The notes below the pieces were generated by a model, which was given only the letters and a program-made list of their open reading frames with translations, was not told the origin of the DNA and searched no databases. Below are positions 1-6,160 of a DNA stretch of 9,201 nucleotides, piece after piece; the stretch's first letter is position 1; each line of letters starts with the position of its first letter. The stretch is from positions 1 to 9,201 of the forward strand of contig JALVPS010000445.1 in the NCBI GenBank assembly GCA_027031685.1, written 5' to 3'. Source of the DNA: Gammaproteobacteria bacterium. Lineage in GTDB: Bacteria; Pseudomonadota; Gammaproteobacteria; UWMA-0217. The position numbers were made by a program, and so were the translations under genes.

Positions 1-783
1 CTGCTGCTGCGCAAGCAGATTCGCGCCCTGCGCGACGGCGACAATGTCGTCATCGTGGCCCCGCCCAACCCCTTCCGCTGCCCGCCCGGCCCTTATGAGC
101 GGGCGGCGCAGATCGCGCATTACCTGCAAGAGCACAAGCCCCGTTCCAAGGTCATCATCCTCGACCCCAAGGACAAGTTCTCCAAGCAAGGGCTGTTCCA
201 GGCCGGCTGGAAGCGGTTCTACGGGGATCGCATCCAGTGGATCGGCGGTTTTGCCGGCGGCAAGGTGGAGAGCGTCGATCCCAAGACCATGACCGTGCAG
301 GCCGACGTGGAGCGGTTCAAGGCGGGCGTGATCAACGTCATCCCGCCGCAGAAGGCCGGCGCCATCGCCCAGGCCGCGGACCTGGCCGACAGCAGCGGCT
401 GGTGTCCGGTGGACCAACGCACCTTCGAGTCGCGCCGTCATCCGGACGTCCACGTGATCGGCGACGCCTGCATCGCCGGCAAGATGCCCAAGTCCGGCTA
501 CGCCGCCAACTCGCAGGGCAAGGTATGCGCCGCGGCCGTGGTGGCCGCCCTGCACGGCGAACCGCCGCCGGAGCCGTCCTACATCAATACCTGCTACAGC
601 CTCATCGCCCCCGACTACGGCATCTCGGTGGCGGCCGTGTACCGGCTGCAGGAGGGCACCATCCGTCCGATCAAGGGGGCCGGCGGCCTGTCGCCCGGCG
701 AGGCGCCGGACCACGTGCGTCGCATGGAGGCCATGCACGCCCGCAGCTGGTTCCGCAACATCACCGCCGACATGTTCACCTGA
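1..783 (+). CDS. fccB: Flavocytochrome c sulfide dehydrogenase, flavoprotein subunit (3' part)
   Basis: This is the C-terminal 260 residues of FccB, read in frame from the first base; the N-terminus (probably 150-170 residues) lies upstream. In this family the periplasmic FAD subunit oxidises sulfide and passes electrons to a c-type cytochrome partner (FccA), whose gene is usually adjacent. Seen here: the FRCPPGPYE segment with a Cys at bases 79-81, an FAD-binding IGDAC motif near base 460 followed by KMPKSGYAANSQGK, and the C-terminal family domain containing INTCYS (Cys at 592-594). These two cysteines are 171 residues apart, consistent with the redox-active disulfide next to FAD in Allochromatium FccB. 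The C-terminal SWFRNITADMF is also typical. The gene ends at a TGA and is followed by a terminator, so it is probably the last gene of its operon. The main alternative is another sulfide:quinone-reductase-like flavoprotein, but the C-terminal domain argues for FccB. Confidence 0.92.
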   Translation: MLLRKQIRALRDGDNVVIVAPPNPFRCPPGPYERAAQIAHYLQEHKPRSKVIILDPKDKFSKQGLFQAGWKRFYGDRIQWIGGFAGGKVESVDPKTMTVQADVERFKAGVINVIPPQKAGAIAQAADLADSSGWCPVDQRTFESRRHPDVHVIGDACIAGKMPKSGYAANSQGKVCAAAVVAALHGEPPPEPSYINTCYSLIAPDYGISVAAVYRLQEGTIRPIKGAGGLSPGEAPDHVRRMEAMHARSWFRNITADMFT

Positions 784-817
784 ACAGGCACGTCCCGCCA
801 CGCGCCCTCGTCACCTT

Positions 818-842
818 GCCCGGCCCCGTGGCCGGGCCTTTT
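818..842 (+). terminator. Rho-independent terminator after fccB
   Basis: A perfect 8-bp GC stem (GCCCGGCC at 818-825, GGCCGGGC at 830-837) with a CCGT loop is followed by CTTTT. It lies 35 bases after the fccB stop. On the minus strand there is no T-run after the hairpin, so it should act mainly on fccB and not on the convergent ispB. The rest of 784-980 holds no convincing ORF or RNA. Confidence 0.85.
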
Positions 843-980
843 GTCGGCGCGTCCCGCACCGGCCGGCTTCAGCCGAGGCCCGGGGCGATTACCACGGAGA
901 AAATGCCCTGCAGATGGCGAGGCACACCCCTGCGCCACGGACAATGGCCGTTCTGCGGGTGAATTCCCTCGCAGGCGCGA

Positions 981-1949
981 TCAGTGATCTCGGCGCAGGG
1001 ACTGCTCGGCCAGCTCGTGCAGGGCGCGGGTGTAGGGGGAGGCAGGGAGGGCCTCGAGGGCCTGGCGGGCGAGGCCGGCCTCTCGGGCGGCCACCTTGCG
1101 CACGTAGTCGCTGGCGCCGGTGTCGCGGATGGCGGCCACCACGGCGTCGATGTGCTCGCGGCCGCCGTGCTCAATGGCCTGGCGGATGAGCGCTACCTGG
1201 TCCGGCGTGCCATGCTGCATGGCGTGGATGAGCGGCAGGGTGGGCTTGCCCTCCTCCAGGTCGTCGCCCAGCTGCTTGCCGAGCCGCTCCTCGCTGGCCT
1301 CGTAGTCGAGCACGTCGTCGATGAGCTGGAAGGCGGTGCCCAGGTGCATGCCGTAGGCGGCCAGGGCGGCCTCCTCGGCGGCGTCGCGCCCGCCCAGCAC
1401 GGCGCCCAGCCGGGCGGCGGCCTCGAACAGCTTGGCGGTCTTGGACTGGATGACCTCCAGGTAGCGCGCCTCGGTGGTGTCCGGGTCGTGGATGTTCAGC
1501 AGCTGCATCACCTCGCCCTCGGCGATGGTGTTGGTGGTGTGGGACAGGATGTCCATGACCCGCATGCTGCCCACCTCGACCATCATCTCGAAGGAGCGCG
1601 AGTAGAGGAAGTCGCCCACCAGCACGCTGGCCTCGTTGCCCCAGATGGCGTTGGCCGTCTCGCGCCCGCGCCGCAGCTGGGACTCGTCCACCACGTCGTC
1701 GTGCAGCAGGGTGGCGGTGTGGATGAACTCAATGATGGCGGCCACCTTGTGCGCCTGCGGGCCCAGGGCCTGGCAGGCCCCCGCCGCCAGCAGCACCAGC
1801 ATGGGGCGCAGCCGCTTGCCGCCGCTGTTGACGATATACTGGCCCATCTGGTTGATGAGCACGACGTCGGACCGGAGGCTGTCGATGATCAGCCGGTTGA
1901 CGGCCCGCATGTCGTCGGCGACCAGCTGCTGCGGGGGTGTGGAGAGCAT
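981..1949 (-). CDS. ispB: Octaprenyl diphosphate synthase (trans-polyprenyl transferase)
   Basis: This 322-residue class I polyprenyl synthase adds isopentenyl diphosphate units to farnesyl diphosphate in the cytoplasm, giving the long side chain of ubiquinone or menaquinone. Seen: GGKRLRP (residues 43-49), the first Asp-rich motif DDVVD at 84-88 inside LLHDDVVDE, KTAKLFEAAA (170-179), the second Asp-rich motif DDVLD at 211-215, and GDDLEEGKPTLPL shortly after. Length matches E. coli IspB (323). The start is the ATG at 1947-1949, because from there the N-terminus aligns with E. coli IspB without a gap (ADDMRAVN against AQDMAGVN, both ending at residue 18). An in-frame TTG at 1985 would add 12 residues and is unlikely. 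It is divergent from murJ, with 68 bases between the starts. The exact chain length (C40 or other) cannot be read from the sequence. Confidence 0.95.
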   Translation of the reverse strand: MLSTPPQQLVADDMRAVNRLIIDSLRSDVVLINQMGQYIVNSGGKRLRPMLVLLAAGACQALGPQAHKVAAIIEFIHTATLLHDDVVDESQLRRGRETANAIWGNEASVLVGDFLYSRSFEMMVEVGSMRVMDILSHTTNTIAEGEVMQLLNIHDPDTTEARYLEVIQSKTAKLFEAAARLGAVLGGRDAAEEAALAAYGMHLGTAFQLIDDVLDYEASEERLGKQLGDDLEEGKPTLPLIHAMQHGTPDQVALIRQAIEHGGREHIDAVVAAIRDTGASDYVRKVAAREAGLARQALEALPASPYTRALHELAEQSLRRDH

Positions 1950-1956
1950 GCGGCGG

Positions 1957-1985
1957 ATGCTAGGTTCTCCTCCCGGCAGGGTCAA
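1957..1985 (-). promoter_or_regulatory. Predicted sigma-70 promoter of ispB
   Basis: Read on the minus strand: TTGACC (1985-1980), a 17-base spacer, then TAGCAT (1962-1957). The -35 matches consensus at 5 of 6 positions and the -10 at 4 of 6, with ideal spacing. The ispB ATG begins 8 bases after the -10, so the expected start site is at or next to the A of ATG, which would make the mRNA leaderless. A GGAGGAG sequence lies inside the spacer (1973-1967), 17 bases before the ATG, too far for normal use. Confidence 0.5.
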
Positions 1986-2017
1986 GCAGTTTCAATAACC
2001 TAGGAACGACGATTCCA

Positions 2018-3574
2018 GTGACTTCCCGACTGCTCCGCGCCAGCGCCGTGGTGAGCGCCATGACGCTGATCTCGCGTCTGCTCGGCTACCTGCGCGACAT
2101 GGTGATCGCCGTGGGCTTCGGCGCCACGGGGGCCACCGACGCCTTCTTCGTGGCCTTCCGCATCCCCAACCTGCTGCGGCGCATGTTCGCCGAGGGGGCC
2201 TTCGCCCAGGCCTTCGTGCCGGTGTTCACCGAGTACAAGGAGCGCCGCCCCCAGGAAGCGCGCGACCTGGTGGACCACGTGACCGGCACGCTGGCCCTGG
2301 TGCTGGGGCTGATCACCGCCGCCGGCATCCTGGCCGCGCCCCTGCTCATCCTGCTGTTCGCGCCCGGCTTCCGCGACGACCCGGGCCAGCAGGCCCTGGC
2401 CACCCACATGCTGCGCCTCACCTTCCCCTACGTGCTGTTCATCTCCCTCACGGCGCTGGCCGGCGGCATCCTCAACAGCTACGGGCGCTTCGCCGTGCCG
2501 GCCTTCACCCCGGTATTCCTCAACCTGTCGCTCATCGGCGCCGCCCTGTGGCTGGCGCCGCGCCTGGCGCAGCCGGTGGTGGCACTGGCCTGGGGGGTGT
2601 TCGTGGCCGGCCTGCTGCAACTGGCCTTCCAGCTGCCCGCCCTGTGGCGCCTGGGGCTGCTGCCCCGGCCACGCCTGCGCCGCGGCCACGCCGGCGTGCG
2701 GCGCATCGCGCGGCTCATGGGGCCGGCCCTGTTCGGCTCCTCGGTGGCGCAGTTCAACATGCTGCTCAACACCCTGCTGGCCTCCTTCCTGGCCGCCGGC
2801 AGCATCAGCTGGCTGTACTATTCGGACCGCTTCGTGGAGCTGCCGCTGGCCCTGTTCGGCATCGCCATCAGCACCGTCATCCTGCCCAGGCTGTCCGCCG
2901 AGCACGCCAACGCCAGCCCGGCCGCCTTCAGCGCCACCCTGGACTGGGCGCTGCGCCTGGCCCTGCTCATCGCCCTGCCGGCCATGCTCGGGCTGATGCT
3001 GCTGGCCGGGCCCATCCTGGCCAGCCTGCTGCAGTACCAGGCATTCACGCCGCGCGACACACACATGGCGGCCATCTCCCTGGCGGTATACGCCCTGGGG
3101 CTGCCCGGCTTCGTGCTGGTGAAGATCCTGGCGCCCGGCTTCTACGCCCGCCAGGACACGGCCACGCCGGTGCGCATCGGCCTGGTCGCCCTGGCCACCA
3201 ACATCGCCCTGTACGGGCTGCTGGTGCTGCCCTGGCTGTGGCTGCGCGGGCCGGCGCCGCACGCCGCGCTGGCCTTCTGCACCGCCTTTGCCTCGCTGGT
3301 GAACGCCGGACTGCTGTTCCGCCGCCTGCGCCGCGACGGGGTGTACCGGCCGCGGCCCGGCTGGGGCGCCCTGCTGGCCCGCCTGGGGCTGGCCCTGCTG
3401 GCCATGGGGCTGGCCCTGCGCTGGCTGCGCCCGGCCCTGCCGGTGTGGCAGGGCTGGGGCGTGGGAGAACGGCTGCTGATGCTGGCCGGGCTGATCGCGG
3501 CGACGCTGGTCGTGTACTTCGTCACACTTTGGCTGGTGGGGCTGCGCCTGCACCATTTGCTGCGTTCTGATTGA
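2018..3574 (+). CDS. murJ: Lipid II flippase MurJ
   Basis: This is a 518-residue MOP-superfamily inner-membrane protein (E. coli MurJ has 511) that moves lipid II across the cytoplasmic membrane for peptidoglycan synthesis. About 14 hydrophobic helices can be followed. Conserved charged residues are visible: Arg20 and Arg26 in SRLLGYLRD, Asp41 in GATDAFFVAF, Arg54 in the signature NLLRRMFAEGAFAQAFVPVF, and Arg in YYSDRFVELP. These correspond to residues required in E. coli (Arg18, Arg24, Asp39, Arg52, Arg270). The LAPGFYARQD motif is also present. The start is GTG at 2018, since the protein then begins like other MurJ proteins just before SRLLRASAVVSAMT. The Shine-Dalgarno is poor (AGGAA at 2002-2006, 11 bases away). 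I see no convincing promoter in the 68-base gap. Its TGA stop overlaps the TTGAC arm of the next promoter region. Confidence 0.95.
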   Translation: MTSRLLRASAVVSAMTLISRLLGYLRDMVIAVGFGATGATDAFFVAFRIPNLLRRMFAEGAFAQAFVPVFTEYKERRPQEARDLVDHVTGTLALVLGLITAAGILAAPLLILLFAPGFRDDPGQQALATHMLRLTFPYVLFISLTALAGGILNSYGRFAVPAFTPVFLNLSLIGAALWLAPRLAQPVVALAWGVFVAGLLQLAFQLPALWRLGLLPRPRLRRGHAGVRRIARLMGPALFGSSVAQFNMLLNTLLASFLAAGSISWLYYSDRFVELPLALFGIAISTVILPRLSAEHANASPAAFSATLDWALRLALLIALPAMLGLMLLAGPILASLLQYQAFTPRDTHMAAISLAVYALGLPGFVLVKILAPGFYARQDTATPVRIGLVALATNIALYGLLVLPWLWLRGPAPHAALAFCTAFASLVNAGLLFRRLRRDGVYRPRPGWGALLARLGLALLAMGLALRWLRPALPVWQGWGVGERLLMLAGLIAATLVVYFVTLWLVGLRLHHLLRSD

Positions 3575-3584
3575 CACAAGTCAA
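3571..3584. promoter_or_regulatory. Fnr/Dnr-like palindrome (predicted operator)
   Basis: TTGACACAAGTCAA is a perfect dyad: TTGAC, four bases, GTCAA. Arm length and spacing are those of Crp/Fnr-family sites (Fnr consensus TTGAT-N4-ATCAA), with T to C and A to G at the inner arm position. Its centre (3577.5) lies 41.5 bases before position 3619, the start site expected from the -10-like TATTCT at 3607-3612, which is the geometry of a class II activated promoter. It overlaps the murJ stop codon. The regulator is not identified in the window. Confidence 0.5.
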
Positions 3585-3612
3585 CTTAAGAATATTAGTA
3601 ACTCCTTATTCT
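3571..3612 (+). promoter_or_regulatory. Promoter region of the tandem PilJ-domain gene
   Basis: This AT-rich island in a GC-rich region allows two readings. First, a constitutive sigma-70 promoter: TTGACA (3571-3576), 16 bases, TATTAG (3593-3598). Second, an activator-dependent promoter with -10 TATTCT at 3607-3612 and the palindrome at -41.5. In the first reading the palindrome covers the -35 and a bound protein would repress; in the second it would activate. No murJ terminator is seen before it, so read-through from murJ is also possible. Confidence 0.55.
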
Positions 3613-3646
3613 GCTGCCATCCGCAACAGCAAGAAGGAGCTGAACC

Positions 3647-4501
3647 ATGAAACGACGCACACCCCTGCAATGGCTGGCCATGCTGCTCGTCCTGGCGCTG
3701 GCCGGCGCCGCCCAGGCCGCTACCAAGCACGAGACCGCCGTGCAGATCAACCTGGCCGGCAAGCAGCGCATGCTGACCCAGAAGATGACCAAGGAGATGC
3801 TGTTCATCGCCCGCGGCATCGACGTACAGTCCAACCAGGCCGCCCTCAAGAAGACCGCCATGCTGTTCGAGACCACCCTGGACGGGCTGGTGGTCGGCAA
3901 CCCCCAGCTAGGCCTGCCGCCGACCGAGGATCCCGCCATCGTGCAGCAGCTGGCCAAGGTCAAGAGCCTGTGGGCCGATTACAAAAAATACGTCGATGCC
4001 GCCTTGGCCGGTAATATGACGCATGCCATGCTGGAGGACATCGAGCGCCTCAACATGCCGCTGCTCAAGGAGATGAACAAGGCCGTGCAGATGTATGCCA
4101 AGGCCGGCGGCAGCAAGATCAGCCCGGCCCTGGCCAACACCATCAACCTGGCCGGCAAGCAGCGCATGCTGACGCAAAAGATGACCAAGGAGCTGCTGTT
4201 CATCGCCAACGGCGTGCACCCGGAGAAGAACAAGGCCGAGCTGCAGAAGACCGTGGCCCTGTTCGACCGCACCCTGAAGGGCCTGATGCACGGCGACAAG
4301 GAACTGGGCCTGCCCGGCACCAAGGATCCCAAGATCCTCGCCCAGCTGCAGGAAGTGCAGAAGCTGTGGCAGCAGTACAAGCCCATCCTGGACAAGGCCG
4401 ACGTCTCCGACGCCGCACTGGAGCAGGCAGCAAAGCTCAATCTCCTGCTGCTGCACGAGATGAACAAGGCCGTGAAGATGTTCGAGGAGTCCGCCAGCTG
4501 A
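3647..4501 (+). CDS. Exported protein with two tandem PilJ-type (nitrate-sensor-like) domains
   Basis: A 284-residue protein with a signal peptide (KRR, hydrophobic core, AQA cleavage after residue 24) and no later membrane span, so probably periplasmic. It consists of two copies of one helical domain, about residues 27-150 and 159-279. Each starts with INLAGKQRMLTQKMTKE (34-50 and 166-182), has GLP-T-DP in the middle and ends in LL-EMNKAV (139-147 and 268-276). This fits the family described as the type IV pili methyl-accepting chemotaxis N-terminal domain (PilJ-like). The INxAGxxRM pattern also resembles the P-box by which NarX/NarQ sensors bind nitrate. It has no kinase, methyl-accepting or DNA-binding part. 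The start is clear: AAGGAG at 3634-3639, seven bases before ATG. It is monocistronic, with its own promoter and terminator. Nitrate/nitrite or other anion binding is inference; a pilus-related role is the alternative. Confidence 0.85.
   Translation: MKRRTPLQWLAMLLVLALAGAAQAATKHETAVQINLAGKQRMLTQKMTKEMLFIARGIDVQSNQAALKKTAMLFETTLDGLVVGNPQLGLPPTEDPAIVQQLAKVKSLWADYKKYVDAALAGNMTHAMLEDIERLNMPLLKEMNKAVQMYAKAGGSKISPALANTINLAGKQRMLTQKMTKELLFIANGVHPEKNKAELQKTVALFDRTLKGLMHGDKELGLPGTKDPKILAQLQEVQKLWQQYKPILDKADVSDAALEQAAKLNLLLLHEMNKAVKMFEESAS
3746..3811 (+). repeat. Internal direct repeat, copy 1
   Basis: This encodes residues 34-55 of the tandem-domain protein. It matches 4142-4207 at 63 of 66 bases, the first 32 bases being identical. 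The rest of the two domains is recognisably similar only at the protein level. Confidence 0.9.
4142..4207 (+). repeat. Internal direct repeat, copy 2
   Basis: Second copy of the repeat at 3746-3811, offset by 396 bases (132 codons). The three differences are ACC/ACG, CAG/CAA and ATG/CTG; only the last changes the residue. Confidence 0.9.
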
Positions 4502-4534
4502 AGCGGGCAACCCGACCCAATCATCCAAATGAGA

Positions 4535-4558
4535 GGGAGGCTTCATGCCTCCCTTTTT
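4535..4558 (+). terminator. Rho-independent terminator after the tandem PilJ-domain gene
   Basis: A 7-bp stem (GGGAGGC at 4535-4541, GCCTCCC at 4547-4553) with a TTCAT loop is followed directly by five T. It lies 33 bases after the stop codon and is a textbook intrinsic terminator. Confidence 0.93.
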
Positions 4559-4839
4559 GGTGGGCGCACCCCACGCCCGGCGCGAGGAGCCAAAGGACGG
4601 CATCGGTCATCACAGGGCCGGCGCGGGCACGCCAGGAACCCTGCCGGCCCCCGACCGGCGGCCATTGCATTTGGCGCCCTGCTCGGCTAGTGTGGACAAA
4701 TCTCACTCACCTGCCAGCCTTCTGCCCGGAATCGGCGCGTAGCGTTCCGGTCCCTCCGACGACTCACCGCCCTTCTCGTGTTATTGGCCCGGCGTTTTCA
4801 CCCACCCCCATCGACCCAACATCCCATCTGGAGCAAGCA
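4559..4839 (+). promoter_or_regulatory. Intergenic leader of the FKBP gene, promoter not resolved
   Basis: This 281-base stretch holds no credible gene. The isomerase promoter should lie here. Candidate -10 elements are TGTTAT at 4779-4784 (with CCGACG 17 bases upstream) and TAGTGT at 4688-4693 (with TTGCAT 17 bases upstream); both are weak and I cannot choose. GGAG at 4830-4833 is a good ribosome binding site, six bases before the ATG at 4840. Confidence 0.3.
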
Positions 4840-5268
4840 ATGACTCAGGCCAAATCAGGCGACACCGTCAAGGTTCACTACACCGGCACCCTCGCGGACG
4901 GTACCCAATTCGACTCCTCGCGCGGCGGCGAGCCGCTGGAATTCCAGCTCGGCGCCGGCCAGCTCATCCCCGGCTTCGAAAACGCCGTGGCCGGCATGAG
5001 CGTGGGCGACACCAAGACCGTCACCATCCCCTCGGAGGAGGCCTACGGCCCCCACCGCCCGGAGATGGTGCAACAGTTCCCGCGCAAGGACATCCCGGAC
5101 AGCATCGAGCTGGCGCCCGGCATCACCCTCATGGCCCAGGACCCGGAGGGCAACACCGTGCGCCTGACGGTGGTGGAATTCGACGACCAGACGGTGACCA
5201 TGGACGCCAACCACCCGCTGGCCGGCAAGGACCTCACCTTCGAACTGGAGCTGGTGGCCATCGGCTGA
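4840..5268 (+). CDS. FKBP-type peptidyl-prolyl cis-trans isomerase, SlyD-like
   Basis: A 142-residue cytoplasmic prolyl isomerase/chaperone. Residues 1-70 and 120-142 form the split FKBP fold: VKVHYTGTLADGTQFDSS (10-27), LGAGQLIPGFENAVAGM (37-53) and the closing strand DLTFELELVAIG. Between them, from AYGPHRPEMVQQFP to about residue 120, sits the insert-in-flap domain of SlyD/FkpB-type proteins, which binds unfolded substrates. The His/Cys-rich metal-binding tail of E. coli SlyD is absent. There is no signal peptide. The frame is open upstream to 4366, but the ATG at 4840 with GGAG six bases before it and a start typical of the family fixes the N-terminus. It stands alone, after a terminator and convergent with the hydrolase gene. 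Its intact key aromatic positions (Tyr14, Phe24, Asp25, Phe35, Phe46) suggest an active isomerase. Confidence 0.92.
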   Translation: MTQAKSGDTVKVHYTGTLADGTQFDSSRGGEPLEFQLGAGQLIPGFENAVAGMSVGDTKTVTIPSEEAYGPHRPEMVQQFPRKDIPDSIELAPGITLMAQDPEGNTVRLTVVEFDDQTVTMDANHPLAGKDLTFELELVAIG

Positions 5269-5280
5269 CCACTCCCGCCT

Positions 5281-5303
5281 GCCGCCGGCGCCCTGCCGGC
5301 GGC
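5281..5303. terminator. GC-rich hairpin between convergent genes
   Basis: A perfect 9-bp stem (GCCGCCGGC at 5281-5289, GCCGGCGGC at 5295-5303) with a GCCCT loop, 12 bases after the FKBP stop and 26 bases from the hydrolase stop on the other strand. Neither side carries a T-run, so it is not a classical intrinsic terminator. It may act as a 3'-end stabiliser or a shared barrier. Confidence 0.5.
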
Positions 5304-5329
5304 GCACTCCCTTCCCCTCGGGCGCGTCC

Positions 5330-5992
5330 TCAGCCGCCCAGATGCTTATTGAAGAATTCCAGCGCGCGCCGGAAGGCGGCCGCCGCGGCCTGCGGGTCGT
5401 AACGAGCGCTGCGCGTGTTGCAGAAACCGTGGCCGGCGTCGAACACGGCCGCCTCGCCCTGCCCCCCGGCCTCGGCCAGGGCCTGCTCGAAGCGCTCCTG
5501 CTTGGCCGGCCAGGTGGACTCCTGGCGCGAGTAGATGCCGAGCACGGGGCAGCGCAGCTCGGCCAGCTGATCGGGGTCGGTGACCACGCGGCTGTAGAGG
5601 AACACCAGCGCCTTGACCAGGTCCGGCGCCACCAGGGCCGCCTGCTGGGCCTGATAGCCGCCCATGGACCAGCCCAGCACGCCGATGCGGTCCACCTCGC
5701 CGGCCAGGCGCTCCAGCGCCGCCAGCAACTTCTGGTCGGTCACCTCCTGGTCCAGGTTGCGCATCAGCTCCGAGGCCTGGTCGCGATCGTAGGGGCGCTC
5801 GCCGTCGAACAGGTCCACCAGCATCACCCGGTAGCCGGCATCGGCGAAGCGCCGCGCCCAGTCCATGGTGTAGTCGGTGATGCCCCAGAAGTCGTGCAGC
5901 AGCATCAGGCCCTTGCCCGAGGTCGGCGTGCCGAAGAGGTAGACGTCGAAATCCACGCCGTCGCGCGTGATGAGCTGTTCTTTATCGTGCAT
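5330..5992 (-). CDS. Dienelactone hydrolase family protein (alpha/beta hydrolase)
   Basis: A 220-residue cytoplasmic protein with the length and order of the dienelactone hydrolase family. Seen: LMLLHDFWGITDY (29-41, oxyanion-side loop), RVMLVDLFDGERP (55-67), nucleophile elbow LGWSMGGYQA (106-115), and AGHGF with His188. The usual nucleophile is Cys in G-x-C-x-G-G; here it is Ser109. The acid, normally Asp four residues before a Pro (D-x-x-x-P), is Glu158 in ESTWP. The predicted triad is thus Ser-Glu-His. The start is ATG at 5990-5992; no strong Shine-Dalgarno is visible (GGACGG 9-14 bases upstream). A longer open frame upstream lies mostly opposite the phosphoesterase gene and is not coding. 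The substrate is unknown; family members hydrolyse lactones or esters. It is convergent with the FKBP gene and divergent from the phosphoesterase gene. Confidence 0.87.
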   Translation of the reverse strand: MHDKEQLITRDGVDFDVYLFGTPTSGKGLMLLHDFWGITDYTMDWARRFADAGYRVMLVDLFDGERPYDRDQASELMRNLDQEVTDQKLLAALERLAGEVDRIGVLGWSMGGYQAQQAALVAPDLVKALVFLYSRVVTDPDQLAELRCPVLGIYSRQESTWPAKQERFEQALAEAGGQGEAAVFDAGHGFCNTRSARYDPQAAAAAFRRALEFFNKHLGG

Positions 5993-6035
5993 GCGGTGAA
6001 CCGTCCGGCGGTAAAACAGTATGTCCGAGAGCGCG

Positions 6036-6041
6036 ATTATA
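6036..6041 (-). promoter_or_regulatory. -10 element of the dienelactone hydrolase gene
   Basis: The minus strand reads TATAAT, a perfect -10, 43 bases before the ATG, giving a leader of roughly 37 bases. No good -35 is present at 16-18 bases (CTTTCG-like), so the promoter may be weak or need an activator. Confidence 0.5.
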
Positions 6042-6160
6042 GGGACGGAACAGAAAACCGAAAGCACCCCGCGCACATCGGCGGACGGAGCCCGGCCACG
6101 GGGTGACCGGCGCGGCGCGGACGGGTAAGCTTGCGCCCCTTTTTCCCACCACGACACCGC

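Noticed and set aside
984..2003. A 339-codon open frame on the plus strand opposite ispB
   Set aside because: Low-complexity Gly/Val/His/Ala-rich product, antisense to a gene with complete family motifs; a GC-rich shadow frame.
2000..3577. A 525-codon open frame on the minus strand opposite murJ
   Set aside because: Product is almost only Gln, Gly, His, Ala and Arg, the typical complement of Leu/Ala-rich membrane protein codons.
3571..4014. An open frame starting at TTG 3571 ahead of and overlapping the tandem-domain gene
   Set aside because: It lies in another frame over the signal peptide and first domain and shows no family features; the TTG is the promoter/palindrome arm.
4689..4708. 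Crp-like site AGTGTGGACAAATCTCACT upstream of the FKBP gene
   Set aside because: The half-sites TGTG and TCAC are one base too far apart and one arm is degenerate; not supportable as a Crp box.
6114..6144. GGCGC/GCGCC stem followed by five T before the phosphoesterase gene, terminator-like
   Set aside because: Only 5 bp with a 14-base loop and two C before the T-run, and no plus-strand gene upstream that needs termination.
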